NCBI RefSeq assembly: GCF_017254835.1
Contig: NZ_JAFKCW010000001.1
Location: 1,105,063 to 1,169,062, forward strand
Direction: 5' to 3'
Length of the DNA: 64,000 bases
DNA from: Algoriphagus aestuariicola
GTDB lineage: Bacteria > Bacteroidota > Bacteroidia > Cytophagales > Cyclobacteriaceae
Shown: piece by piece, positions 17,806 to 28,186 of the stretch
How positions within the stretch are numbered: position 1 is the stretch's first letter
Layout of the letters: each line of letters opens with the position of its first letter
Made by a program: the position numbers and the translations under genes
Notes under the pieces: generated by a model
The model's database searches: none
Told to the model about the DNA's origin: nothing
Seen by the model: the letters and a program-made list of their open reading frames with translations, nothing else

Positions 17806-20130
17806 GTCTCCGTCCTCCGGCAGGTTTTTTTTTGTGCCCTCCCAACGGTTTCTACGCCGGAGGCCATGGCCTGTTGGTCTTGTCAACCCGGGGTTTCGTC
17901 CTATCGGACTTTACCCCGGGCTATTCACCTTTGACCCCTTCAGGGTCAGGTTTCGATATGCGTTACACCGTAGCCCCAAAGCCCAACCTGACATGACTTC
18001 GGTCTCCGGTCTTCCGTCTTCCGTCCCGCTGCTATTCGGCATTTGCAATGGCGAACCATTGGGTATTTCTGGTTTTTGAATTGCGATTTTCGGCCGCCCC
18101 GCCAGCACCGAGCTGACTTTGCAACCTTGCGACCTTCCCACTGCATTACTTCGGTTTCATCCAACATATAACATCCGACATCCGACAACCAACATCAACC
18201 CCTCTCCGTCCTCCGGCAGGTTTTTTTTGCCCTCACGATGGTTTCTGCGCCGGAGGCAATGGATTAGGTTTGTCTGATGCCAGGGGTTCCGCTGCGCTGC
18301 ACCCCTGCCTGCCCGCCGTGGTGGGGCTACAAAGATTCCGCTCCTACGGAGCTGCTTACATTCTGGTTCATGACTTCAACCTCGGCCTTTGGCGGACACA
18401 AATCCCATTTCGGATAGGCGCGGGGGCCGACGTGGCAGCGGGCCAGCGTCCGGCCAAGTGCGGTTAGGACTGAGCGTGTAGGATTAGCCCGCCGCGGCGG
18501 GCTAATCTAGCGAGAGCCTGTCCCGATCGCGCAGCGTATCGGGAGGCCAGCTTGCAGGGCGGGCCACGTCTTGACCTTTTGGTCCTTTTGGGTCAAGCCA
18601 AAAGGACGTGAAAGAAAACAACCGTCGAGGTTCCTGAGGCTTCACCAAAGCTCTGTTGCTTGAATGCTGGATTGTTTACCAAATCAACCGCCTTTTCCAA
18701 TCCATATCCCTGTGCTGAGGTTGAAACTTTTGATCCATTTTACCTAGTGTTAAAACCCCAGGCTACGGTACCGGCCGTACCTACGGCACGCATTCACCTA
18801 TTCTGGGTCCTGACTTCGGATCCCGGCCTTTGGCGGACACAAATCCTCCTCGCACGGCCTGTGCCTGCCTCGCCGCTAGGCGGGTCCCCACGGACCACTG
18901 AACCATTTGGCGTCACCGCTCCGCCCTCCGGCATTTTTTCTTCTGCTGTTACAATGTTTCCTGCGCCGGAGGCAAAGGATTAGGTTTGTCTGATGCCAGA
19001 GGTTCCGCTACGCTTCACCCGGGGCTACAAAGATGGCGCTCCTACGGAGCTTTTGATGCATGACTTCGGCTTCATCAAACATCCAACATCCGACATCCAA
19101 CATCAACCCCTCTCCGTCCTCCGGCAGTTTTTTTGTGCCCTCACGACGGTTTCTGTGCCGGAGGCAATGGCCTTTCCGCATTGTTACCCCGGATTCCGCT
19201 GCGCTTCACCCGGGGCTACAAAGATTCCGCTCCTACGGAGCTGCTTATATTCTGGTTCATGACTTCAACCTCGGCCTTTGGCGGACACAAATCCCATTTC
19301 GGATAGGCGCGGGGGCCGACGTGGCAGCGGGCCAGCGTCCGGCCAAGTGCGGTTGGAGCTTTGCCACGTCTTGATTTTTTCGTTCTTTTTTATCAAGAAA
19401 AAAGAACATAAAGAAATCAACGATGGAGGTTCCAGAGCGCCTGCCTCAACGGTTTTTTTACTTCTCCCACACGGCTTGTGCCTGCCTCGCCGATATGCGG
19501 GTTCCCACAGACCCCTGGACCACTTGGCGTCTCCGTCCTCCGGCAGGTTTTTTGTGCCCTCACGATGGTTTCTGCGCCGGAGGGAATGGCCTTTCTGCAT
19601 TGCTACCCGGATTCCGCTACGCTTCACCCGGGGCTACAAAGATGTCGCTCCTACGGAGCTTTTGATGCATGACTTCGGTTTCATCCAACATCCGACATCA
19701 ACCCGTCTCCGTCCTCCGGCAGGTTTTTTGTGCCCTCACGACGGTTTCTGCGCCGGAGGCCATGGCCTGTTGGTCTTGTCAACCCGGGGTTTCGTCCTAT
19801 CGGACTTTACCCCGGGCTATTCACCTTTGACCCCTTCAGGGTCAGGTTTCGATATGCGTTACACCGTAGCCCCAAAGCCCAACCTGACATGACTTCGGTC
19901 TCCGGTCTTCCGTCTTCCGTCCCGCTGCTATTCGGCATTTGCAATGGCGAACCATTGGGTATTTCTGGTTTTTGAATTGCGATTTTCGGCCGCCCCGCCA
20001 GCACCGAGCTGACTTTGCAACCTTGCGACCTTCCCACTGCATGACTTCGGTTTCATCCAACATCCGGCATCCGACATCCGACATCCAACATCCACCCGTT
20101 TCCGTCGTCCTGTACGTTTCTCTGCCCGCA
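17806..20130. repeat. Repeat island C: mosaic of hairpin modules with internal duplications
   Basis: A gene-free island built from the same modules as island B. Two internal direct duplications stand out: 17806-18172 against 19704-20068 (about 370 bp, nearly identical), and 18323-18467 against 19212-19356 (about 145 bp). Hairpins GTCCTTTTGG-gtcaag-CCAAAAGGAC (18582-18607) and GTTCTTTTTT-atcaag-AAAAAAGAAC (19382-19407) share a layout but not a stem sequence. CTCCTACGGAG modules recur near 18340, 19045, 19230 and 19650. Short open frames repeat with the DNA and are rejected. Confidence 0.85.
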
Positions 20131-20247
20131 CTAGGGGCCCTGAGCCTGTCGAAGGGTGGCTTTTTACCCTTGGCTCAAACACCTCAAAACAAAAGACTTA
20201 GGCATGTCCTGCCCAAATCTGATTGCTCCTCTCTTGCAAATCCCAAA

Positions 20248-20274
20248 TGACCGAGTAATTTTATTACTCAGTCA
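20248..20274. repeat. Short inverted repeat
   Basis: GAGTAAT and ATTACTC around a 3-nt loop, flanked by partly matching TGA/TCA. It lies at the right edge of island C. Possibly a weak terminator; no T-run follows. Confidence 0.4.
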
Positions 20275-20395
20275 ACCGTAGGTTCCGATGGGACTCAAAG
20301 GGCGAAGCTGTGTGCGGTGATCAAATGGCCCAAACTTTCTTCAACTTTGCGGCTTTTGTTGCTTAGGCCTCGACTCCGCTCAGCCTGACACAAAT

Positions 20396-20530
20396 GCCAA
20401 CTACCCCCTGCAAACTGCCAACTGCCCACTGCCCACTGCAAACTGCGACTGCCAACTGCAAACTGCCCACTGTAAACTGCCCACTGCAAACTGCACACTG
20501 AAGACTGCAAACTGAAGACTAAAGACTGCC
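20396..20530. repeat. ACTGC-type simple repeat before the polysaccharide locus
   Basis: About 135 bp of degenerate units such as CAACTGC, CCACTGC and AAACTGC, ending about 25 bp before the TTG start of the first gene of the polysaccharide locus. Same family as 115-196. Confidence 0.85.
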
Positions 20531-20555
20531 CAAACACTAAACCCCATCAACCTTT

Positions 20556-21989
20556 TTGAAACTAGTTGTACTCATCGCCCTTCTTGCCTTAATTGCTTAC
20601 CTTCAAATCAACGGAGAGCGCATACCAGTCCATGAAGGTGCCTATGGTGACGGGGTATTCTACCGGGATGTAGGCAGGTTTTTCCTGGACGATATCGAAA
20701 CCTCCAGTTATAATCTCGTACAGCTCACCCGCATACTTCCCTTTGCATTACTTAACCTGTCCTTCTCTGCCTTCCATATCGTCAAAGACGATGAGGGACT
20801 TGGTAACGGCATGCTGATCTGGCAGTTGATCTACCTGGCGCTTGCCGTTTATTGGTATGTGAAGATCACCAGAAAGCTAAGGTTAAAGGCCGCTCCGGCG
20901 ACCTTGGGTTTTGTTCTCTTTTTCTTCAATTTCGCCTGGCTCAAGTCCGTGTGGTTTCATCCCTTCTCTCCGGATTTGTTGGCCTTTGCCTTGGGGATGG
21001 GCCAGATGAATTATTATCTCCGCTACGAAAAGTTTAAGCTGGGCATGGTCTCCATACTCGGAACATTTGTCTCTCCATTGCTTCTAGTATCGGGTTTGCT
21101 GATGCTTTTTTTGCCGGGAGACAAGCTGCCTGTATATGAGGAGGAGCGGCCAAAGTCCCTCCTTCCCGTGCAGGTATCTTTTTTTTCAGTGATCATCCTA
21201 GCGGTTTTAGGATGGGTGTTCTGGGGATGGAGTGAACTGCCCCTGCTGCAGCAAAGTGTCCATGCCCTAGCCCTGCTCGCCTTGCCCTGCTTGATCATTT
21301 ATGTGGCGATCAACAACCCCATACATTGGGATCATGCCATTTCCCAGATAAGAAAGAAGACCCGATCGGCCCGACTCAGCCGGGGAATCATGGGCTTCAC
21401 CGGAATTCTGCTTATTCTGGTCATGCTCTCCGGCAACAACCAGTCTTTAGGCATCCTGCGATTCCTCACCGATCTAGGCATAGGCGTGTTCCGCTTTCCC
21501 ATGGATTTTGTGCTAAGTACCACCCTGCACTGGGGGATCATCTGTCTCTTAACACTGGTCTTCATCAAACGTTTCCTTCAGGAGTTGGGCAACCTAGGCG
21601 GGGCAATCGTGCTGGTTTTGCTGATGGGAGCTGTCTTCCTTCCTTTCTTTAAGGCGCCGGCCATGGCGGCATGGATCCCGATCTGGGGTGTAGTACTGCT
21701 CAAAGCCCTAAAGCGCTACCGCTGGACGGAGCGTGAACAATACGGCTATGCCGCCTTGGCGCTTCTGCTATCTCTCTGCTGGCTTCCGCTCAACTCAAAT
21801 GCCTTGACCGAATTTCTAAACGGGGGCAGCTCCCAACTCTTGGATACCTGGGCGGTTCAAAAATGGGCCATACACCATCCCCAATACACCTCCCTGCCCA
21901 GCTACGCCCTTGTATTTATCCTCCTTGCGGCAACCACCTATTGGATCTACCGAAGAAGGAAAAAATACGTAAAAATGTTGACGAATTAA
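20556..21989 (+). CDS. Multi-spanning membrane protein (possible GT-C or polymerase-like)
   Basis: 477 residues with about 11-12 transmembrane helices. An acidic motif in the first loop (EGAYGDGVFYRDVGRFF, about residues 27-43) resembles the conserved periplasmic acidic loop of GT-C glycosyltransferases. It is the first gene of the polysaccharide locus and has higher GC than the next few genes. The start is TTG, directly after an ACTGC repeat. No named family is certain. A role in transferring or polymerising lipid-linked sugars is plausible. Confidence 0.65.
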   Translation: MKLVVLIALLALIAYLQINGERIPVHEGAYGDGVFYRDVGRFFLDDIETSSYNLVQLTRILPFALLNLSFSAFHIVKDDEGLGNGMLIWQLIYLALAVYWYVKITRKLRLKAAPATLGFVLFFFNFAWLKSVWFHPFSPDLLAFALGMGQMNYYLRYEKFKLGMVSILGTFVSPLLLVSGLLMLFLPGDKLPVYEEERPKSLLPVQVSFFSVIILAVLGWVFWGWSELPLLQQSVHALALLALPCLIIYVAINNPIHWDHAISQIRKKTRSARLSRGIMGFTGILLILVMLSGNNQSLGILRFLTDLGIGVFRFPMDFVLSTTLHWGIICLLTLVFIKRFLQELGNLGGAIVLVLLMGAVFLPFFKAPAMAAWIPIWGVVLLKALKRYRWTEREQYGYAALALLLSLCWLPLNSNALTEFLNGGSSQLLDTWAVQKWAIHHPQYTSLPSYALVFILLAATTYWIYRRRKKYVKMLTN

Positions 21990-22083
21990 GAAAGCTTGTT
22001 TATCAGTGTGGATGTCAATTATTCTTTTGTTGAAAAAAGATGCAGAATATTATCTAATTAGAATTTTTGGCCTTGATAAATCA

Positions 22084-22338
22084 AATATTATCCAAGCCAA
22101 TAGAGGTTAAAAGCTAGGTGATTTTCAACAACTTTGGAGATATAAGGATTTGCTTTGTTTCCTTACCGTTCGTCGCATTGGGCCGCTAATCCTCTTAGGA
22201 ATAGGCTGTGCGATTGTTCAACCAGTCTTTACTACACTGTGGCCTTGGAATTATTTTTTCGGTACTACGAAAGAATCGACTAATAGATCATTGGGAAAGA
22301 TTCCATTTTTCCCAAAATATGAATTAGAAATCAAATAA
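22084..22338 (+). pseudogene. Relic of a Wzm-type polysaccharide ABC-2 permease
   Basis: The translated sequence reads NIIQANRG, then a stop where Trp is expected, then KLGDFQQLWRYKDLLCFLTVRR, GIGCAIVQPVFTTLW and FFG. This matches the conserved start of O-antigen/capsule ABC permeases (LWRYRDLLYFL followed by AWAIIQPLL). The membrane core is missing, the conserved RDIKVRYKQT segment is scrambled, and the frame ends after about 60 codons. A decayed gene start, suggesting the locus once had ABC-transporter-dependent export. Confidence 0.65.
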
Positions 22339-22430
22339 TCTTATGTTCGGGTTCTCTGGTAACTTAGGGTATGTAGGATGGAGTGACGGTGATGGTATTG
22401 AAAGGAAATGAAAATGGATTTGTAAAATAA

Positions 22431-23372
22431 ATGATGCGATTTTTTGAATTTGTTCTTAAACTTAATGGTAAGTTTCCTAGGATAAGAAAAATATCACAAT
22501 CATATGTAAAAAAAACTATTTTGAATCCTGATAAGAGGAGAAAACTCAACAACCTTTATCACAAACTTTCCTATTACGAGAAATCAATTTTTCATGGACT
22601 ATTTTCAAGAATATTTAGAGATGGTAAATCTCATGAAATTGATGGTGAGTGGATATTGAAATTTGCAGGTCAGGAAGTAAGAATTCCGCTAACAAAAGAA
22701 TCTCTTGGACTGGATTGGGAAACAGCTGTTTCTGTGCTAGGTCATGACTACGAAATAAAATCATTTTATGAAGAACGAATATCTTCCAAATGTGCCCCCA
22801 AATGTTTTTTGGACATAGGAGCAAATTACGGAACTCATTCCCTGCTCTTTTTGATATCAGGGATTCGCACAGTTTCCATAGAACCAAATCCGGAATGTAA
22901 ACCCTATTTTGAAAAATTAGCTATTCACAATAAAGTAAAAGACGAGTGGGTTGGGATTGCTTTGGGAGAGGAAGATGGGAAAGCTCAGATTCAATTTCCT
23001 GATGGAGAGACTTGGTTGGGATCGTTAGTGAAAACTGATTTCAGCAAACGAAAAGAGAGAATTAAATCCTATCCTATTGAGGTAAAAACATTAGATGGGT
23101 TCTTGAAAAAAAATCAGATAAAGCCTGATTTAATTAAAATTGATACAGAGGGGTTTGAGGAAGGGGTTATTAAAGGCGGTCAAAAATTTCTAATCTGTAA
23201 TTTAACAAATGTTGTTTTTGAAGCCAACTCCCAAAATGAGCTTGTTTTGATGATGAAAATATTCCATGCTTTGAATTATCGAATTCTAAGCTTAAAAAAA
23301 TTTCATGAAGTCAATGGAGATAACTTCTCAAGCTTCAAAAAGGAAAATAATTTTTTAGCTATGAGAAAATAA
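22431..23372 (+). CDS. FkbM family methyltransferase
   Basis: 313 residues. The S-adenosylmethionine-binding motif FLDIGANYGTHSLLF lies at about residues 124-138. It is followed by VSIEPNPE and the FkbM signature IKIDTEGFEEGVIKGG near residues 238-253. Enzymes of this family O-methylate sugars or lipids. It is AT-rich compared with the upstream membrane protein and stands alone, with a 188-bp AT-rich gap before the next gene. Confidence 0.88.
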   Translation: MMRFFEFVLKLNGKFPRIRKISQSYVKKTILNPDKRRKLNNLYHKLSYYEKSIFHGLFSRIFRDGKSHEIDGEWILKFAGQEVRIPLTKESLGLDWETAVSVLGHDYEIKSFYEERISSKCAPKCFLDIGANYGTHSLLFLISGIRTVSIEPNPECKPYFEKLAIHNKVKDEWVGIALGEEDGKAQIQFPDGETWLGSLVKTDFSKRKERIKSYPIEVKTLDGFLKKNQIKPDLIKIDTEGFEEGVIKGGQKFLICNLTNVVFEANSQNELVLMMKIFHALNYRILSLKKFHEVNGDNFSSFKKENNFLAMRK

Positions 23373-23560
23373 ATAAAATAATCTATTTATCAGTTTTTTG
23401 ATATAATAGATTATATAGGTTGAATTTAAATTTAATATTGATGCTATTCTAATAAATAAGTACTATGTCAATATTAACATATCTAGTTTATTATTTAAAA
23501 TGTTTAATGTGATTCTTTTAAGTTTTTACAATTCTTTAAAAAATTCTGAATTAGAACGAG

Positions 23561-24214
23561 ATGAAAGTGAATAGAAGATATGTGTATAGTTTGGTTCATC
23601 GAATTGTGTCAAAGGTACAATCTAAAGTTGATTCAACAATACCAAAGTTTGACCTTCAAAAGAAGCACTTAGCCAATGTTAAACTTCTTCCGAATAGAAC
23701 AGTTTTGCTTGAGAGTTTACCCAAAAACGGATTTATTGCCGAATTGGGAGTAAATCGAGGTGAATTCAGTCAGCAGATCATGCAGATTTGCAATCCTTCA
23801 GAATTGCATTTGGTCGATGCCTGGAGTTCAGAACGCTACCATTCAGGTCTCAAAGATGGTGTAGAGTCAGTCTTTAGGAAAGAACTTGATCTGGGTAAAG
23901 TATTCATTCACCAAGGGTACTCTACTGTAATGGCAGTGGGATTCGAGGATAGATTTTTTGATTGGATTTACATCGATACTGATCATTCCTATTCAGTAAC
24001 CAAAGCTGAGCTCTATGCCTATAGAAATAAAATCAAGCCCGGAGGAATTATAGCAGGTCATGATTACATCCAAGGCAATTGGCCAAAGTTACTCCGATAC
24101 GGCGTAGTTGAAGCTGTGCATGAATTCTGTGTGGATGAAGATTGGGAGTTGCTGTATTTGACTACTGAACTAACCAATAGTCCCAGCTTTGCTATTAGGA
24201 AAATTATATCCTGA
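23561..24214 (+). CDS. Class I SAM-dependent methyltransferase (Methyltransf_24 type)
   Basis: 217 residues. The SAM-binding motif FIAELGVNRGEFS is followed by LHLVDAW and DWIYIDTDHSY, then KPGGIIAGHDY, the typical order of the Methyltransf_24 family often found in polysaccharide loci. It is a clear paralogue of the gene at 35806; the two share LPKNG, LHLVD, DWIYIDT and the C-terminal SPSFA-RKI. Its last base overlaps the ATG of the ABC exporter gene. Confidence 0.85.
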   Translation: MKVNRRYVYSLVHRIVSKVQSKVDSTIPKFDLQKKHLANVKLLPNRTVLLESLPKNGFIAELGVNRGEFSQQIMQICNPSELHLVDAWSSERYHSGLKDGVESVFRKELDLGKVFIHQGYSTVMAVGFEDRFFDWIYIDTDHSYSVTKAELYAYRNKIKPGGIIAGHDYIQGNWPKLLRYGVVEAVHEFCVDEDWELLYLTTELTNSPSFAIRKIIS

Positions 24215-25992
24215 TGTACAATAAGTACTTTAGACACTTTTCATTTTTCTACAATTACCTACACCACAGGATATTTGTTAATATGGGGCTTAATGTCGCT
24301 GTAGGTCTTTTGGATGGATTTGGGATAGTCATGTTTTTGCCATTGCTGAAGATGGTGGATGGAAGTAGCCAAGTCAGTAGTGAAGAGTTGAGTAGTCTTG
24401 GTTTTGTTATTCAGGGCATAGAAGGAATGGGGCTTAGTTTAAATTTGAAAACGGTTCTACTTTTCATGCTGTTTTTTTTCACCCTCAAGGGAATTGCTAG
24501 GTTTTTCGAGTCCTATTATCGAACAAGTGTACAATATTTTTTTGTTAAGAATCTTCGCATGGAGGGGATTTACAGTTTGAAGGATTACTCGTACAAGCAT
24601 TTTGTCAATTCCGACTCTGGGAAGATACAAAACACCCTTTCTGGAGAAATTAATAGGGTAGCGGCTGCTTCTAGTTCATATTTTATGGCCTTACAGTGTG
24701 CTGTGATGGCAACAGTATACGGTATTTTGGCATTTATGGCTAATGCTCAGTTTGCGATAATGGTCATGGTGGGTGGACTTATTTCAAACCAATTGTTTAA
24801 AGTCATCAATCGAAAAACGCTAGAGGCTTCTCGAAAAATCACATGGGAAGGCCATGAATATCAGGGTCTTTTGATCCAAAAGGTTGGTTTTTTTAAATAT
24901 TTAAAGGCCACGGCGCTTATCGATGCCTACACTGAAAAGATGACGAAGTTGGTCGAACGGATTGAGACCAATGGTAAAAAGATTGGGTTTTACGGAACTA
25001 TCCTGTATGCCAGTAAGGAGCCGGTTATTATGGCGGTAGTTATTTCCGTGATTTTTATTCAGACTAGTGTGATGAGTCAAAGTCTTGGACTGATCATACT
25101 GAGTTTGTTGTTTTTTTATCGTGCATTGACTTACCTGATGAGCTTGCAGACCTTTTATAATGGTTTTTTGACAAATTCCGGTGCCTTGGAAAACATGCGT
25201 GAGTTTCTGGATGAACTGAAAGCGAATGCAGAACCTACCCAAAACGGTGAACAGGTACGGTTGAATAGAGAGATCCGTTTGACTGACCTATCTTTTGCTT
25301 ATGGCGAGAGAACCATTCTGAAAAACATTAGTTTGGAAATCCCGAAAAACCAGTCGATTGCTTTTGTCGGAGAGAGTGGGAGTGGCAAGACAACCTTGGT
25401 AAATATTCTAAGCGGATTAATCCCCAAACAGAAAGGCAAATTTGAGATAGACAATATTTCTATAGATAGTATAGATCTTAAGTATTATCAATCCAAAATT
25501 GGATATATCACTCAAGAACCAGTGATTTTTTCTGACTCGGTATTCAATAACGTTACATTTTGGGCTGAAAAAAGCGAAGATATTATCAGGCGTTTTTGGG
25601 CGTCTTTGGAGCGAGCCCACATTGCGGATTTTATCAGGCAACTTCCAGAAGGTGAAAATACGCTTCTAGGAACCAATGGAATTCTAGTTAGTGGTGGGCA
25701 AAAGCAGCGGATATCAATAGCTCGTGAACTTTTTAAAGATATAGATATCTTAATAATGGATGAGGCGACTTCCGCACTTGATTCGGAGTCTGAGAAAAGC
25801 ATTCAAGAAAATATTGACCAGTTGAGAGGAACCATTACCCTTATCATCGTCGCACACCGCCTGGCGACCATTAAAAACGTAGATCGAATTGTGCTTTTGT
25901 CCGAAGGTAAAATAATTGGTTCGGACGGATTCGGAGAGCTTTTGGAACATTCTGCCGTATTCAAGCGGATGGTTGACTTACAAACCTTTTAA
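24214..25992 (+). CDS. MsbA/PglK-like ABC exporter (lipid-linked saccharide flippase candidate)
   Basis: 592 residues. Six transmembrane helices occupy about residues 10-320. An ATPase domain follows, with Walker A GESGSGKTT (Lys392), signature LVSGGQKQR (about 491-499) and Walker B ILIMDEATSALDS. This fused half-transporter arrangement fits MsbA, which flips lipid A, or PglK, which flips lipid-linked oligosaccharide. No Wzx-type flippase is visible in the locus, so this protein may supply flipping of the undecaprenyl-linked repeat unit (inference). Confidence 0.9.
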   Translation: MYNKYFRHFSFFYNYLHHRIFVNMGLNVAVGLLDGFGIVMFLPLLKMVDGSSQVSSEELSSLGFVIQGIEGMGLSLNLKTVLLFMLFFFTLKGIARFFESYYRTSVQYFFVKNLRMEGIYSLKDYSYKHFVNSDSGKIQNTLSGEINRVAAASSSYFMALQCAVMATVYGILAFMANAQFAIMVMVGGLISNQLFKVINRKTLEASRKITWEGHEYQGLLIQKVGFFKYLKATALIDAYTEKMTKLVERIETNGKKIGFYGTILYASKEPVIMAVVISVIFIQTSVMSQSLGLIILSLLFFYRALTYLMSLQTFYNGFLTNSGALENMREFLDELKANAEPTQNGEQVRLNREIRLTDLSFAYGERTILKNISLEIPKNQSIAFVGESGSGKTTLVNILSGLIPKQKGKFEIDNISIDSIDLKYYQSKIGYITQEPVIFSDSVFNNVTFWAEKSEDIIRRFWASLERAHIADFIRQLPEGENTLLGTNGILVSGGQKQRISIARELFKDIDILIMDEATSALDSESEKSIQENIDQLRGTITLIIVAHRLATIKNVDRIVLLSEGKIIGSDGFGELLEHSAVFKRMVDLQTF

Positions 25993-26015
25993 ATTTTTCA
26001 GTTAGATAAGTTATT

Positions 26016-26927
26016 GTGAGCTTTAGCCACCACCTTCATAAAATCAAATCCTACCTTATTGACCGGCGCCCGTTTGGTCATGGACGGATTCTGAAGTTGA
26101 TAGATCGGGTATTTTTCGATAAAATCCCGAGCGGTGAAATTCTCACCAAAACCCTTTACGGATTTCCACTTTTTATTCAGCCATCCGTAGATAGAGGTTT
26201 AGAAAAGAAAATTTTCTTTACCGGGACTTATGAGAAGGGACTACTCCATGTTTTGGATTGTTTACTTACCCGAGGAGACACAGTTGTTGATGCGGGGGCG
26301 AATATTGGCCTGATATCAGTGTTTTGTGGTTTACGTGTTGGCAAGGATGGCATGGTCATGGCATTTGAGCCTCACCCGGAAACCATTCCAATTCTCAGGC
26401 GAAACATAGAAGTCAATGGATTAAGCCAAGTGGCGATTTATGAGTGTGCACTGGGTCGTTCTTCAGGCACTGCCAAGATTTACTCTAACCTCCAAATCAA
26501 TCGAGGTGCAGCTTCAATGGTCGATTTTGTCAAAGGCGCTCCATCATTTGATATTCGAGTGGCTGTCTTGGATAATATTTTGTCAGAACTAGGACCGAAA
26601 CGTGTCAGGCTGTTGAAAGTCGACGTAGAGGGTTTTGAGATGGAAGTGCTGAAGGGAGCCAAAATGCTTCTTTCTTGTGCTGACGGGCCAATTTTGGTGA
26701 TAGAGTGTTCCTTGACGAGGCTAAATTTCCAGTACTCTATTGGAGACCTCTTTTGGTTTCTAACGGAAGTTCACCACTATAAAGTATTTAGATTTTCAAT
26801 TTCAAAGGAACGCATATCGCGTCTGGTACCCGTTCATTCTGCTGACGATCTACCCCACCATGACAACATTTTCGCCTTCAAACAGGCCCATTTGTCCACC
26901 TTGCACAACAAAAACGCAATTTTTTGA
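26016..26927 (+). CDS. FkbM family methyltransferase
   Basis: 303 residues starting at GTG. The SAM site VVDAGANIGLISVFCG lies near residues 90-105, with AFEPHPET after it, then the FkbM signature LLKVDVEGFEMEVLKGA. It differs clearly from the FkbM protein at 22431, so probably modifies another position. The stop overlaps the TTG start of the next gene by 4 bp (TTGA), a coupling arrangement repeated in this locus. Confidence 0.88.
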   Translation: MSFSHHLHKIKSYLIDRRPFGHGRILKLIDRVFFDKIPSGEILTKTLYGFPLFIQPSVDRGLEKKIFFTGTYEKGLLHVLDCLLTRGDTVVDAGANIGLISVFCGLRVGKDGMVMAFEPHPETIPILRRNIEVNGLSQVAIYECALGRSSGTAKIYSNLQINRGAASMVDFVKGAPSFDIRVAVLDNILSELGPKRVRLLKVDVEGFEMEVLKGAKMLLSCADGPILVIECSLTRLNFQYSIGDLFWFLTEVHHYKVFRFSISKERISRLVPVHSADDLPHHDNIFAFKQAHLSTLHNKNAIF

Positions 26928-28186
26928 AGCCGGAAAAGATTGCTTTTTTGCTCAATGAATTCCCAACTCTGACGGAAACATTCATCCTCAACCAGATTAT
27001 TTTTCTAATCCGACAAGGAGTTGATGTAAGAATTTTTGCACTCTACCCTGGTGATTTCGATAGGCTGCACCATCAGTATCATGGATATGGACTCGAACAT
27101 AGGCTCACGACGGTCGCTGTTTTACCAAAAAGTTACTCTGGAAGGCTCGCAGAAGCGTGGAGATTCTTTAGATCTAATGGATTTTTACGTACTCTCCCAG
27201 GCTTCCTTAAATCAATAAATCCCTTCAATTTTGGGTCTTCGGGTTTGAAATTGACTCATTTTTTGCATTTTACTCGCCTCAGTACGATTGAGTCTTGTGA
27301 GTTGATCCATGTACATTTTGGCCAGGTGGGCGTATTTTTGTCAGCATTTACTGAGATAGGTTTGCTTAATTCAATTCCAATTATTGTGAGTTTTCATGGA
27401 TATGATTTGGTACCAAACCAATACCTAATTAATCGGAAGCTATATCGTCCAATGTTTAGGGTTGCCAAGGCGCTAACAGTCAACTCCCAATACACTGGAA
27501 ATTTACTTAACCAAGTAAACCCCGAGGTAAAGTCCAAGGTTTGGCTCTTGCCCGAGAGCCTCGATACCAAGCTTTTTGACCGATCAAAGGATGAAGTTAG
27601 TAGGGTATCGGATCGAAATTTCCACTTAGTTTTTATTGGGAGGCTCGTGGACTGGAAAGGTCCTGACACTGCGGTTATGGTTATGCGACATATAGTCAAG
27701 GAGATTAGATTTTCGAATGTTAGATTGACTGTTATTGGAAAAGGTCCCATGGATTTCCAACTCAAAGCCATGGTTCAAAACTTGGGGCTTTCAGAGTATG
27801 TTAAATTATTGGGAGGCCAAGAGCAATCAGTAGTGAGGTCTGTTTTGGCTTCGGCTGATTTGTTTGTTTACACTGGGCGGGAGCAAAAAGATACCAAACG
27901 TGCAGAAAACCAAGGTTTAGTATTGATGGAGGCGCAGGCAATGGGAATACCCGTTGTTGCATTTGATGTGGGGGGGGTTGGCGAGGGAGTAAAAGATGGC
28001 GTTACAGGTTATTTGCTGCCTCCCGGAAGTGTTCATGAATTTGCCTATCAAATAGTAAATCTTCTCCGGAATGAAGAAAGGCTTAAGGAGATGGGGCATG
28101 CATCAAAATCATACGTTAAGAAAAATTATGACATAGATGTGCTAGGTGAAAGGCTACTCTCATTGTATAAACAGGTGGTAGTATGA
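26924..28186 (+). CDS. Glycosyltransferase family 4 protein
   Basis: 420 residues. GT-B fold: an N-terminal acceptor domain starting IAFLLNEFPTLTETFI, and a C-terminal donor domain with LVFIGRLVDWKGPD and the catalytic-region motif ENQGLVLMEAQAMGIPVVAF. The N-terminal TETFI form is typical of WcaL/AmsK-like transferases in exopolysaccharide loci. The start is TTG, overlapping the upstream stop; the end overlaps the next ATG by 4 bp. Confidence 0.9.
   Translation: MKPEKIAFLLNEFPTLTETFILNQIIFLIRQGVDVRIFALYPGDFDRLHHQYHGYGLEHRLTTVAVLPKSYSGRLAEAWRFFRSNGFLRTLPGFLKSINPFNFGSSGLKLTHFLHFTRLSTIESCELIHVHFGQVGVFLSAFTEIGLLNSIPIIVSFHGYDLVPNQYLINRKLYRPMFRVAKALTVNSQYTGNLLNQVNPEVKSKVWLLPESLDTKLFDRSKDEVSRVSDRNFHLVFIGRLVDWKGPDTAVMVMRHIVKEIRFSNVRLTVIGKGPMDFQLKAMVQNLGLSEYVKLLGGQEQSVVRSVLASADLFVYTGREQKDTKRAENQGLVLMEAQAMGIPVVAFDVGGVGEGVKDGVTGYLLPPGSVHEFAYQIVNLLRNEERLKEMGHASKSYVKKNYDIDVLGERLLSLYKQVVV

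Noticed and set aside
17801-20250. Many frames in island C, some repeated
   Set aside because: Repeated with the duplicated DNA (17806 and 19704 copies) and present on both strands.
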